10,932 nt of DNA, taken from positions 2,228-13,159 of the forward strand of contig DHWM01000041.1 in NCBI GenBank assembly GCA_002413185.1. The letters are read 5' to 3'. This document shows positions 1-6,119 of the stretch, piece by piece. Every line of letters starts with the position of its first letter. The first letter of the stretch is position 1. A model generated the notes under the pieces. It made no database searches. It was not told the origin of the DNA and saw nothing but the letters and a program-made list of their open reading frames with translations. Made by a program: the position numbers and the translations under genes. This stretch comes from Actinobacteria bacterium UBA5182. Its GTDB lineage: Bacteria; Actinomycetota; UBA4738.

Positions 1-339
1 TGCCGTCAAGGTGGCGATGCGGGGCGGGCCCTGGGTGGACGCGGGCGCCGGCGTCGGCGTCGCGGCCGGTGAGCCTCGTTCGGCCGCCACGATGGCGCCG
101 ATGGCGATGGCTGCCACGACGACCAGGGCGATCACGAGGATCGACACGGGGCTGCGCCGGCGTGGAGGCGTGGGCGACTGAGGGGGGATGGTCGAAGGGG
201 CGACTGCGGGGTCGCCCGGTTCCACCCCAGGCTGCCGCGTCGAAGGTTCCGTCGATCCTTCCGCGGGCCCGGGGATCGCTCCCGGTGGCGGCGCCGGAAC
301 CTCCGGCTGAGCCGGTGGGGCCTGTTCATGGTCGTCCAT
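1..339 (-). CDS. Proline-rich single-pass membrane protein, N-terminal part (runs off the left edge)
   Basis: An open frame of 113 codons starts at the ATG at 339 and continues past the window edge. Residues 1-62 are rich in Pro, Ala, Glu and Ser and should be disordered. A short basic stretch (PPRRR, 58-62) then precedes one strongly hydrophobic segment at about 65-86, followed by a Pro/Thr/Ala linker. The positive-inside rule suggests a cytoplasmic N-terminus with the missing C-terminal part outside the cell. The start is supported by a Shine-Dalgarno-like GGGAAGG ten bases upstream (350-356). It lies 96 bases downstream of the aminotransferase on the same strand, so it may be co-transcribed or may have its own weak promoter. 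The layout is common in actinobacterial anchored or secreted-domain proteins. I do not recognise the family and assign no function. The real frame differs from a shorter overlapping frame at 132-329. Confidence 0.7.
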   Translation of the reverse strand, partial: MDDHEQAPPAQPEVPAPPPGAIPGPAEGSTEPSTRQPGVEPGDPAVAPSTIPPQSPTPPRRRSPVSILVIALVVVAAIAIGAIVAAERGSPAATPTPAPASTQGPPRIATLTA

Positions 340-435
340 GTCGCTACAGCCTTCCCGTTCCGGCGGCCTGTCTAGCATCCATTGGGAGAAGCACGCAAGG
401 GAATCAGCCCATCGACGTGGTTCAGGAAGTTTTGG

Positions 436-1635
436 TCATTCCGCAGCCTCGGCGAACGACGCCAACCGGGCGGCGGCCGCCCGAAGCGTTTCCAGACGCT
501 TGGGGAAGGCGAACCGTATCAGGTCTCGGCCGGCCGCCGGGTCCACGAAGAAGCTGCTTCCCGGGACCGCGGCGACCCCGGCCCGCAGCACCAGCTGCTG
601 GCAGAACGCCACGTCGTCGGGAAGGCCGAGTCGTTCGCGCAGCGGTCCGATCCACGCCATCGCGTAATACGCCCCTTCCGGCTTCGTCATCTCCAAGCCC
701 GGTCCGGCCGCCAGTTCCAGGAAGGTGTCCCGGCGTTCCTGATACTCCATCGCCAGCGACTCGTAGTACTCGGAGGGGAGCTCGAGCGCGACCACTCCCG
801 CTTCCTGCAGCGGCGCTGGCGCGGCAACCGTGAGGAAGTCGTGGACCTTGCGGATCGACGCCATGAGTGGCGATGCTGCAACCGCCCATCCCACCCGCCA
901 GCCAGTGACCGAGTACGTCTTCGACAGCGCGCTGATCGTCACCGTTCGCTCCCACATCCCGTCGAGGAGCGCGATCGACCGGTGGCACCTGCCGTCGTAC
1001 AGGATGTGCTCGTAGATCTCGTCCGTGAACACCAGAAGGTCGTTTTCGATCGCCGCGGCGGCGATCCCGCTGAGCTCTCTCTGGTCGAAGACGCGTCCGG
1101 TGGGGTTGTGCGGCGTGGTAAGCACGATGGCCCGCGTCCTCGGCCCGATCGCGTCGGCCAGTCGGTCCAGATCGAGTCGCCAGTCCGGGGGGTCGAGAGG
1201 AAGCACCTTGGGCACCCCGCCGGCCAGGTACGCGTCGGGCCCGTAGTTCTCGTAGAAGGGCTCGAACAGCAGGACCTCGGCTCCCGGCTCGATCAGGGCC
1301 AGGAACGAGGCGGCCATCGCCTCCGTCGAACCGCACGTCACCACGATCTCGGTCTCCGGGTCCACCTCCGGCCATCCGAACCGGAGATATTTCGAGGCGA
1401 TGGCAGCACGAAACCGCGGCGCACCCCACGTCACCGGGTACTGGTTGATCCCCTCGGCGATGGCCCGTCTGGCGGCGTCCTTGACGGCCTCCGGCGCGTC
1501 GAAGTCCGGGAACCCTTGCGCCAGGTTGATAGCCCCGTGCTCATCCGACAGACGGGTCATCTCGCGGATGACCGACTCGGTGAACAGGTCGACCCGGGCC
1601 GCCGCCCGCCCCCTCGACGGGGCCGCGCTCGACAT
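436..1635 (-). CDS. Class I/II PLP-dependent aminotransferase (kynurenine/methionine aminotransferase- or DapC-like)
   Basis: This 399-residue protein is a fold-type I aminotransferase, expected to be cytosolic and to move an amino group between an amino acid and a 2-oxo acid through PLP. Visible signatures, numbered from the ATG at 1635: INLAQGFPDFDAP near 36-47, the NPTG turn at 177-180, TDEIYEH with the PLP-contacting Asp205 and Tyr208, SKTYSVTGWRVGW with the PLP-binding Lys239, and the substrate-carboxylate Arg374 in LIRFAFPK. The NLAQGFPDFD opening is typical of the kynurenine/methionine aminotransferase branch and also resembles actinobacterial DapC (N-succinyldiaminopimelate aminotransferase), so the substrate cannot be fixed from sequence. 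A GTG at 1644 would add three residues. Neither start has a clear Shine-Dalgarno; I prefer the ATG. It begins 33 bases after the permease stop codon, with no promoter visible between, so it is probably in the permease operon. Confidence 0.92.
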   Translation of the reverse strand: MSSAAPSRGRAAARVDLFTESVIREMTRLSDEHGAINLAQGFPDFDAPEAVKDAARRAIAEGINQYPVTWGAPRFRAAIASKYLRFGWPEVDPETEIVVTCGSTEAMAASFLALIEPGAEVLLFEPFYENYGPDAYLAGGVPKVLPLDPPDWRLDLDRLADAIGPRTRAIVLTTPHNPTGRVFDQRELSGIAAAAIENDLLVFTDEIYEHILYDGRCHRSIALLDGMWERTVTISALSKTYSVTGWRVGWAVAASPLMASIRKVHDFLTVAAPAPLQEAGVVALELPSEYYESLAMEYQERRDTFLELAAGPGLEMTKPEGAYYAMAWIGPLRERLGLPDDVAFCQQLVLRAGVAAVPGSSFFVDPAAGRDLIRFAFPKRLETLRAAAARLASFAEAAE

Positions 1636-1668
1636 GGTGGGCACGATACGTCGAACCCGGCGCGGAAG

Positions 1669-2739
1669 CTAAACGGGTGCCGGGACCTCGAGGCGGGGGG
1701 GCGGCGCGGACACGGCGCCGAGCTTGGGACGGGCCGACACGAAGTAGGCGACGGCCATGCCGAAGCCCACCCCGAACAGCGCCCCCGCGGCCTGCACTCC
1801 GACCCACAGGCGCCTGCTGAGTCCGGCCTCGACCCAGTGGCGTTGGGGCCGGCCGGCCGCGTCGATGGCGCCCCACACCGGCAGCCCCACCAGGACGAAC
1901 GCAAGCAGGACGATCCCGAGCTGCGCGGTCCCCAGATTCAGGAGCTTCAGTCCCGAGGCCAGCAGCACGAACACCAGCGCCGGGCGGATCACGCCGTCGG
2001 GAGCGCGGGCCGAGAGCTTCGCCCCGAAGTACACGCCGGGAATGCTCCCGAGCAGCACCGACGCGGTCAGGTCCAGCTTGAAGTCACCGAACAGGATGTG
2101 GCCGAGCGCCGCCGACGCGACCAGAGGGATGGCCTGGACCAGGTCGGTCCCGACGAGCTGCCTGGAGGTCAGCATGGGATACAGCAGCAGCAGGGCCACG
2201 ATGATCAGGGACCCCGAACCGACCGAGGTCATCCCCACCACCAACCCACCCGCCGCTCCGATCACCACGGTGGGGATCTTCTTCAGCGCGAACGACCGGC
2301 TCGGGGCTGGCCCGTCCCCCTTCTCGAGTTGCTTCCGATCGGCCCGGGATTGGCGGCCCTGCAGAAATGACTTGGCCACGATGGAGGCCGAAGCGACAAG
2401 CAAGGCCGCCCCCAGAACGATCTTCAGCCGGTCCTGCACCTGCTGGCCGTTGCCCAGGTGGTTGAGGACCAACACGCCGGAGAACGCCCCGGGGATCGAG
2501 CCCGCACACAACCACCGCACCAGTTCCCAGTTGACGGTGCCCCGGCGCATGTGCACTCCTCCGCCCACCGGCTTCATGACCATGGCGGCCACCAGGTCGC
2601 TCGAGACCGCGGCGAGTGGCTGCACCTTGAACAGCAGCACCAGGATCGGCGTCATCAGCGCGCCGCCGCCCATCCCGGTCAGCCCCACGGTGAACCCAAC
2701 AACCAGCCCCGCCAGCGCCACGTAGAGGTCGATGTGCAT
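1669..2739 (-). CDS. TauE/SafE (TSUP) family membrane permease, putative sulfur-anion or organo-acid exporter
   Basis: This is a 356-residue polytopic membrane protein with the internal duplication of the TSUP family. The first half has GLTGMGGGALMTPIL (19-33) and the second half the matching GMTSVGSGSLII (169-180). SSDLVAAM (46-53) matches GTDLVQAI (197-204), and AGSIPGAFSG (79-88) matches LGSIPGVYFG (230-239). Hydrophobic segments lie at about 5-35, 43-58, 74-93, 106-122, 155-187, 198-217, 224-241, 250-268, 273-290 and 312-335. A charged loop at 125-153 joins the halves. Known relatives export sulfite or sulfoacetate or take up sulfur compounds and small organic acids; the actual cargo here is unknown. 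It is preceded by a good promoter and inverted repeat, and by AGGGAAGG ten bases before the ATG. The Rrf2 regulator immediately upstream makes a sulfur or redox link plausible, but this is inference. Confidence 0.9.
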   Translation of the reverse strand: MHIDLYVALAGLVVGFTVGLTGMGGGALMTPILVLLFKVQPLAAVSSDLVAAMVMKPVGGGVHMRRGTVNWELVRWLCAGSIPGAFSGVLVLNHLGNGQQVQDRLKIVLGAALLVASASIVAKSFLQGRQSRADRKQLEKGDGPAPSRSFALKKIPTVVIGAAGGLVVGMTSVGSGSLIIVALLLLYPMLTSRQLVGTDLVQAIPLVASAALGHILFGDFKLDLTASVLLGSIPGVYFGAKLSARAPDGVIRPALVFVLLASGLKLLNLGTAQLGIVLLAFVLVGLPVWGAIDAAGRPQRHWVEAGLSRRLWVGVQAAGALFGVGFGMAVAYFVSARPKLGAVSAPPPRLEVPAPV

Positions 2740-2749
2740 GAACGGCTAG

Positions 2750-2757
2750 CCTTCCCT
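2750..2757 (-). promoter_or_regulatory. Shine-Dalgarno of the TSUP permease gene
   Basis: Read on the minus strand this is AGGGAAGG, ten bases before the ATG at 2739. It is one of the stronger ribosome-binding sites in the window and supports that start. It also fits with this gene being the first of a new transcription unit rather than a coupled internal gene. Confidence 0.6.
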
Positions 2758-2766
2758 AATCTCCAG

Positions 2767-2791
2767 TATGTCCACCAGCACGATAGACATA
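2767..2791. promoter_or_regulatory. Inverted repeat TATGTC-N13-GACATA, candidate operator for the adjacent Rrf2 regulator
   Basis: Two perfect 6-base arms, TATGTC at 2767-2772 and GACATA at 2786-2791, flank 13 bases and give a 25-base palindromic element. It covers the predicted -10 box (2780-2785) and the expected start site of the permease promoter, the position where a repressor would block initiation. Rrf2 proteins bind as dimers to imperfect palindromes of about this size, and an Rrf2 gene ends 28 bases away. The assignment to this regulator rests on position and symmetry only. I do not see the same arms in front of the Rrf2 gene itself, so autoregulation through this element is not supported. 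Confidence 0.4.
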
Positions 2792-2809
2792 GGGTCGGGA
2801 GACTGTCAA
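2780..2809 (-). promoter_or_regulatory. Sigma70-type promoter for the TSUP permease and aminotransferase operon
   Basis: On the minus strand a perfect TTGACA -35 box (2804-2809) is followed after 18 bases by TATCGT (2780-2785), a 4-of-6 match to the -10 consensus. Transcription would begin near 2773 and give a leader of roughly 33 bases before the ATG at 2739. The -35 box lies only 10 bases beyond the Rrf2 stop codon. The 80-base spacer holding it is the largest gap in the right nine tenths of the window. Confidence 0.5.
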
Positions 2810-2819
2810 CCGGCGGACT

Positions 2820-3278
2820 TCAGTGCGTGGCCCAGGCCTCCGGATCGCTCACGATGGCCTTCACCGAAGCCGGCAGGGACCCGCTGGCCAGGTCGGCCAC
2901 CGTCACCGCCTCGAGCACAGCCCGAAGGTTCGCCCGGACGGCGATCCACACGTCCCGGAGGCTCTCGGCAGCCCCCTGATAGGTGACCTCCTCCGGTCTG
3001 ACCTCGTGCACGCTGGCGAGGGGGCCCTCCACCGCCCGGATCACCTCGGCCAGGGTGATCTCGGCGGCGGGCCGGGCCAGCTGGAACCCTCCATCGGCGC
3101 CCCGCTGGCTCCTGACGATCCGGGCGTGCTTCAGCTCGCTCAGGATGTTCAGCAGGAACTTGAGCGGGATGGCCTGGGCCTGGGCGATCTGATCGCCCTT
3201 CATCGGCCGTCCGTCTCTGGACGCTGCGAGCTCGGCCATGGCCCGCACCGCGTAGTCAGCCTTGGCGGAGATGCGCAT
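2820..3278 (-). CDS. Rrf2-family transcriptional regulator without Fe-S cysteines
   Basis: This 152-residue DNA-binding protein has the usual Rrf2 length. It opens with MRISAKADYAVRAMAELA, the typical first helix. A winged helix-turn-helix follows at about 25-70, including IPLKFLLNILSELKHARIV (37-55) and the wing RSQRGADGGFQLARP (56-70). AEITLAEVIRAVEGPLA (72-88) starts the dimerisation helix. IscR and NsrR carry three cysteines near residues 90-110 for an iron-sulfur cluster; this protein has no cysteine at all, so it must sense something else, as the cluster-free CymR branch does. It sits 56 bases after tsaD and directly before the permease promoter, its likely target. There is no clear Shine-Dalgarno. 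A CACAAT box at 3285-3290, six bases before the ATG, could allow leaderless transcription, but read-through from tsaD is equally possible. Confidence 0.9.
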   Translation of the reverse strand: MRISAKADYAVRAMAELAASRDGRPMKGDQIAQAQAIPLKFLLNILSELKHARIVRSQRGADGGFQLARPAAEITLAEVIRAVEGPLASVHEVRPEEVTYQGAAESLRDVWIAVRANLRAVLEAVTVADLASGSLPASVKAIVSDPEAWATH

Positions 3279-3334
3279 GGCTCAATTGTGCGGCACGGCG
3301 AGGGACCGATGCGGCCCTTCGCGAGATTGGACGC

Positions 3335-4363
3335 TCATGCCGGGTCCCGTTCCGACGTCGGAGCCTGGAGCGGCAGTCCCGGCGACGCACCCACGTCGAG
3401 CTCGGTCCGCTCCCCCCGCTGCAACCGGTAATACCCGGCCGAGGCGATCATGGCTCCGTTGTCCGTGCAGAGCTCGGGCGGGGGGATCAGCAGTTCGAAG
3501 CCCCGTTCTTCGGCTCCCTTGGCCATCAGCGACCGAAGCCTGGAGTTGGCCACAACGCCACCCCCCAGCACGATGGTTCGGACTCCCTTGTCCGCGGCTG
3601 CCGCGAGGGTCTTGGTGACCTGAACCTCGACCACCGCCTCCTGGAACGAGGCGGCGATGTCCTCGGGGGCGGGCTCCCTCACGTGGGCCCGTTCGTCGCG
3701 AACATACCGGACCACCGCTGTCTTGAGCCCCGACAGCGAGAAGTCGTATCCCCGATCGATTGCGGCGCGGGGGAACCGGATCGCCTCCGGGTCTCCCGTC
3801 TGGGCAAGCCGGTCGAGGGCGGGCCCGCCCGGGAACCCCAACCCGATGAACCGGGCCACCTTGTCGAACGCCTCACCTGCCGCATCGTCGAGCGTCTGGC
3901 CGAGGAGCTCGTACAGGTGCGGTTCGGGAACGTGGACCAGCATGGTGTGGCCGCCAGACACCAGGAAGCACACGTAGGGTTCGTCGATCGGACCGTTCGT
4001 CAGCACATTTGCGTAGATGTGGCCCTCGAGATGGTTGATCCCGATGAAGGGCACGCTCAAGGCCACCGCCACGGCCTTGGCCGCGGCGATCCCCACGAGC
4101 AGCGCACCCACCAGTCCCGGGCCCACCGTCACCGCCACGGCGTCGATGTCGGCCACCCACATCCCTGCCTCCACCATCGCCATGGTGATCAGCGGGTTGA
4201 TGCTCTCGAGGTGCGCCCGAGACGCCACCTCCGGGACGACCCCCCCGAACTTCTCGTGCAGATGGGCCTGGCTGGAGATCAGATTGGCCAGGATCTTCCG
4301 TCCGTCCTCGACCACGGCCACCGCGGTCTCGTCACACGACGTTTCGATCCCCAGCACCCGCAT
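3335..4363 (-). CDS. tsaD: tRNA N6-adenosine threonylcarbamoyltransferase TsaD
   Basis: TsaD transfers the threonylcarbamoyl group from threonylcarbamoyl-AMP to A37 of tRNAs that read ANN codons, working in the cytosol with TsaB and TsaE. The 342-residue product matches the family length. Signatures, from the ATG at 4363: GIETSCDET at 5-13, VVPEVASRAHLE at 42-53, the metal-binding HLEGH with His111 and His115, SGGHT at 136-140, DDAAGEAFDK at 159-168, YDFSLSGLKTAV at 206-217, GGGVVANSRLR at 267-277 and TDNGAMIASAGY at 300-311 with the metal ligand Asp301. A GTG at 4372 would add three residues. I prefer the ATG, which has GGTGA five bases upstream. It begins 21 bases after the rimI stop. In many actinobacteria groES follows tsaD; here an Rrf2 gene does. 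Confidence 0.97.
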   Translation of the reverse strand: MRVLGIETSCDETAVAVVEDGRKILANLISSQAHLHEKFGGVVPEVASRAHLESINPLITMAMVEAGMWVADIDAVAVTVGPGLVGALLVGIAAAKAVAVALSVPFIGINHLEGHIYANVLTNGPIDEPYVCFLVSGGHTMLVHVPEPHLYELLGQTLDDAAGEAFDKVARFIGLGFPGGPALDRLAQTGDPEAIRFPRAAIDRGYDFSLSGLKTAVVRYVRDERAHVREPAPEDIAASFQEAVVEVQVTKTLAAAADKGVRTIVLGGGVVANSRLRSLMAKGAEERGFELLIPPPELCTDNGAMIASAGYYRLQRGERTELDVGASPGLPLQAPTSERDPA

Positions 4364-4384
4364 CGCCGTCACCGGGACACTGGC

Positions 4385-4936
4385 TCAGTCGGGGCGAATG
4401 CCATCGGGGACCGCCTCGATGAGCTCTTGGAGCTGTCGTCGGTATTCGGCCGTCCGGATGTCGTCGACCCACATCACCAGGGCGTCCTCACCGGTCTCCT
4501 GATAGTAGTTCTTCCGGACCCCGACGGGGCGGAAGCCGAACTGGCTGTACAGGCGCTGGGCTCCCCAGTTGGACACCCTGACCTCGAGCGACACCGCCCG
4601 GGCGCCCAACCGGATGCCCTCCTGCACCAGCTCGTACAGGATGCGAGTGCCGATCTTCTTGCGGTGGTGAACGGGATCGACAGCGATCGTGGTGACGTGG
4701 GCCTCCTCCGCGTAGCACATGATGCCGCCGTACCCGACGATGTCCCGGGCGATCCGGGCGACGAAGTACGCCCGGTTGCGAAGCTCGTTCATCTCGGACA
4801 GGAACAGGTTCGGGCTCCACGGGCGCGGGTAGACCTGTCGCTCGATCGACATCACGCCGCGGAGGTGGCGGCGGCGCATCCGGGTGATCTCGAGCTCAAC
4901 CGGTTCGTCGACGCTTGTCCCAGGCGATCTCCGCAT
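4385..4936 (-). CDS. rimI: Ribosomal-protein-S18-alanine N-acetyltransferase RimI (GNAT family)
   Basis: This is a 183-residue GNAT acetyltransferase in the usual position between tsaB and tsaD. The family acetylates the N-terminal alanine of ribosomal protein S18, and other N-termini in some actinobacteria. Domain order: first strand and helix ELEITRMRRRHLRGVMSIE (14-32), PRPWSPNLFLSEM (37-49), central strand HVTTIAVDPVHHRKKIGTRIL (80-100), then LEVRVSN (117-123) with the likely catalytic Glu118 and AQRLYSQFGF (126-135) with Tyr130. The acetyl-CoA loop, normally R/Q-x-x-G-x-G, reads H-R-K-K-I-G here (91-96), so the first glycine is lysine. It is longer than E. coli RimI by an N-terminal extension and a helical tail of about 20 residues. 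The ATG at 4936 lies inside tsaB (41-base overlap) and is backed by GAGGAAG at 4941-4947. Confidence 0.92.
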   Translation of the reverse strand: MRRSPGTSVDEPVELEITRMRRRHLRGVMSIERQVYPRPWSPNLFLSEMNELRNRAYFVARIARDIVGYGGIMCYAEEAHVTTIAVDPVHHRKKIGTRILYELVQEGIRLGARAVSLEVRVSNWGAQRLYSQFGFRPVGVRKNYYQETGEDALVMWVDDIRTAEYRRQLQELIEAVPDGIRPD

Positions 4937-5600
4937 CCGACTTCCTCACGTAGTAGGGCTTGAGGTCATAGACCCGGTCGAAGTCCTCCCGCATGAACCG
5001 GGGGATGGCCAGCTCGACCAGCGCCGTGGCAGCGGGGAACGAATACGCGGCCGACGCGAACTCCACGTGCTTGCCGGCTTCCTCAAGCTCCCGACGGTAC
5101 ACGAGGCCGGCGTTGCCGACCAGCAGGACGTCCTCCGGCCGCGCTTCGAGCTCGGCGGTCAACCGGGACGGCGAGCCGACGTCGAAGTCCGTCTGCCGGG
5201 TGATCCCGCCCGGGACGGGGCGATAGAACGCGTAGAACAGCTCGCCCCGCTTGGCGTCGAGGGCCGCGCAGATCAGGCGTCTGGAATACCGAACGGAAAA
5301 CGCCACGACGTCCAGCGACGCCAGGCCGGCGATGGGGACGTGCAGGATCTGGGCCAGCGTCTTGGCGGTGGTGATGCCGACCCGCATCCCGGTGAACAGT
5401 CCCGGACCAAGCCCCACGGCCACCCCTCCGATCGATGAGATGGGGACCTCCGCCCACCGCAGGAGGTGGGTGATGTTCGGCATGACGACCTCGTGGTTCA
5501 TCTTGCCGGTGGAAAGGACGGTCGCGGCGATGATGCCCTGCTCGCTCCCCAGAGCAACCGTCGTTTGGGATGTGGAGGTCTCGATCCCCAAGACCAGCAC
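4896..5600 (-). CDS. tsaB: tRNA threonylcarbamoyladenosine biosynthesis protein TsaB
   Basis: TsaB is the catalytically inactive ASKHA-fold partner of TsaD; their dimer recruits TsaE to complete t6A synthesis. At 234 residues it has the family length. Evidence: VLGIETSTSQTTVAL (3-17), MNHEVVMPNITHLL (34-47), the family hallmark GLGPGLFTGMRVG (63-75), DAKRGELFYAFY (115-126) and the typical C-terminal VYDLKPYYVRKSDAEIAWDK (210-229). The start is GTG at 5600, supported by the Shine-Dalgarno AGGGGGG at 5609-5615, which overlaps the tsaE stop. The gap to tsaE is 13 bases and the last 41 bases overlap rimI. TsaB differs from TsaD by lacking the HxEGH metal site, as seen here, so the two paralogues are not confused. 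Confidence 0.96.
   Translation of the reverse strand: MLVLGIETSTSQTTVALGSEQGIIAATVLSTGKMNHEVVMPNITHLLRWAEVPISSIGGVAVGLGPGLFTGMRVGITTAKTLAQILHVPIAGLASLDVVAFSVRYSRRLICAALDAKRGELFYAFYRPVPGGITRQTDFDVGSPSRLTAELEARPEDVLLVGNAGLVYRRELEEAGKHVEFASAAYSFPAATALVELAIPRFMREDFDRVYDLKPYYVRKSDAEIAWDKRRRTG
4941..4947 (-). promoter_or_regulatory. Shine-Dalgarno inside tsaB that sets the rimI start
   Basis: GAGGAAG on the minus strand ends four bases before the rimI ATG at 4936 and lies within the tsaB coding sequence. It supports the upstream, overlapping start over the internal Met20, which would cut into the first strand of the acetyltransferase fold. Confidence 0.6.
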
Positions 5601-5608
5601 CTGGTGCG

Positions 5609-5615
5609 CCCCCCT
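5609..5615 (-). promoter_or_regulatory. Shine-Dalgarno of tsaB overlapping the tsaE stop codon
   Basis: AGGGGGG on the minus strand lies eight bases before the GTG start at 5600 and shares its first two bases with the tsaE TAG stop (5614-5616). It decides the non-ATG start of tsaB and suggests that ribosomes finishing tsaE re-initiate directly. Confidence 0.6.
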
Positions 5616-6114
5616 ATACCTTCTGCCAGGACGTTGCCAGCTGTTCCAATCGCTCCCACCGGGCCGCCCACGACGGGCCCCGTCCAGAGAGCGAGATCCG
5701 CCGCGTCGGCCGTTCCTCGGGAAGCGTCAGCTCCACCTGGAGGTAGGTCTGGGGCAGGAGCGCCTCGATGGCGTCGCCCCATTCGATGAGCACGATGGCC
5801 TCCTGATCCAGTATCTCGTCGAAGCCCAGGTCCACGACGTCTTGGAGCCGCTCCAGCCGGTAGACGTCCAGATGGTAGATCGGAAGGACGGTTCCCTGGT
5901 ACTCCCGGATCAGGGTGAAGGTCGGCGAGAGGACCGGTTCGGTCACGCCGAGGCCTCTGGCCAGCCCCTGGACCAGCGTGGTCTTGCCGGCGCCCAGGTC
6001 ACCGGTCAACGAAACGACGTCGCGGGAACCGAGCATCTGGGCCAGGCCCTCTCCGATGTTCTGGGTCTCCTCGGCCGACCCGGTGGAGAGCACGAGGCGA
6101 GGTTCCATCGGCAT
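5614..6114 (-). CDS. tsaE: tRNA threonylcarbamoyladenosine biosynthesis ATPase TsaE
   Basis: TsaE is the P-loop ATPase whose turnover resets the TsaB-TsaD complex during t6A formation. The 166-residue product shows the Walker A motif GDLGAGKTT (38-46), the conserved SPTFTL (63-68), HLDVYRL (81-87) and the Walker B-like VLIEWGD (108-114), in the order of the family. The C-terminal 30 residues, rich in Arg, Trp and Ser, are less conserved. ATGs at 6114 and 6108 are both possible; neither has a clear Shine-Dalgarno. The first lies only five bases after the glycosylase stop, so translation is probably coupled. In related actinobacteria tsaE follows alr or the hydrolase directly; here two genes come between. 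Confidence 0.96.
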   Translation of the reverse strand: MPMEPRLVLSTGSAEETQNIGEGLAQMLGSRDVVSLTGDLGAGKTTLVQGLARGLGVTEPVLSPTFTLIREYQGTVLPIYHLDVYRLERLQDVVDLGFDEILDQEAIVLIEWGDAIEALLPQTYLQVELTLPEERPTRRISLSGRGPSWAARWERLEQLATSWQKV

Positions 6115-6119
6115 GGTCT

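Noticed and set aside
369..398. TTGCGT-N18-TAGACA considered as a promoter for the left-edge membrane protein gene
   Set aside because: Each box matches the consensus at only three of six bases, which is expected by chance in a 96-base spacer.
382..2370. A 662-codon open frame on the plus strand
   Set aside because: It lies antisense to the aminotransferase and permease genes and is very rich in Arg, Gly, His and Pro, as expected of antisense frames in high-GC DNA. No domain is recognisable, and the minus-strand genes carry clear family motifs.
3285..3290. CACAAT six bases before the Rrf2 ATG, considered as a -10 box for a leaderless transcript
   Set aside because: It matches only four of six positions, no -35 partner is visible, and co-transcription with tsaD is just as likely. 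It is mentioned in the Rrf2 entry but not annotated.
3301..3319. Imperfect hairpin in the tsaD-Rrf2 gap, considered as a terminator
   Set aside because: The six-pair stem has a bulged base and is not followed by a T-run on the minus strand, so intrinsic termination is not supported.
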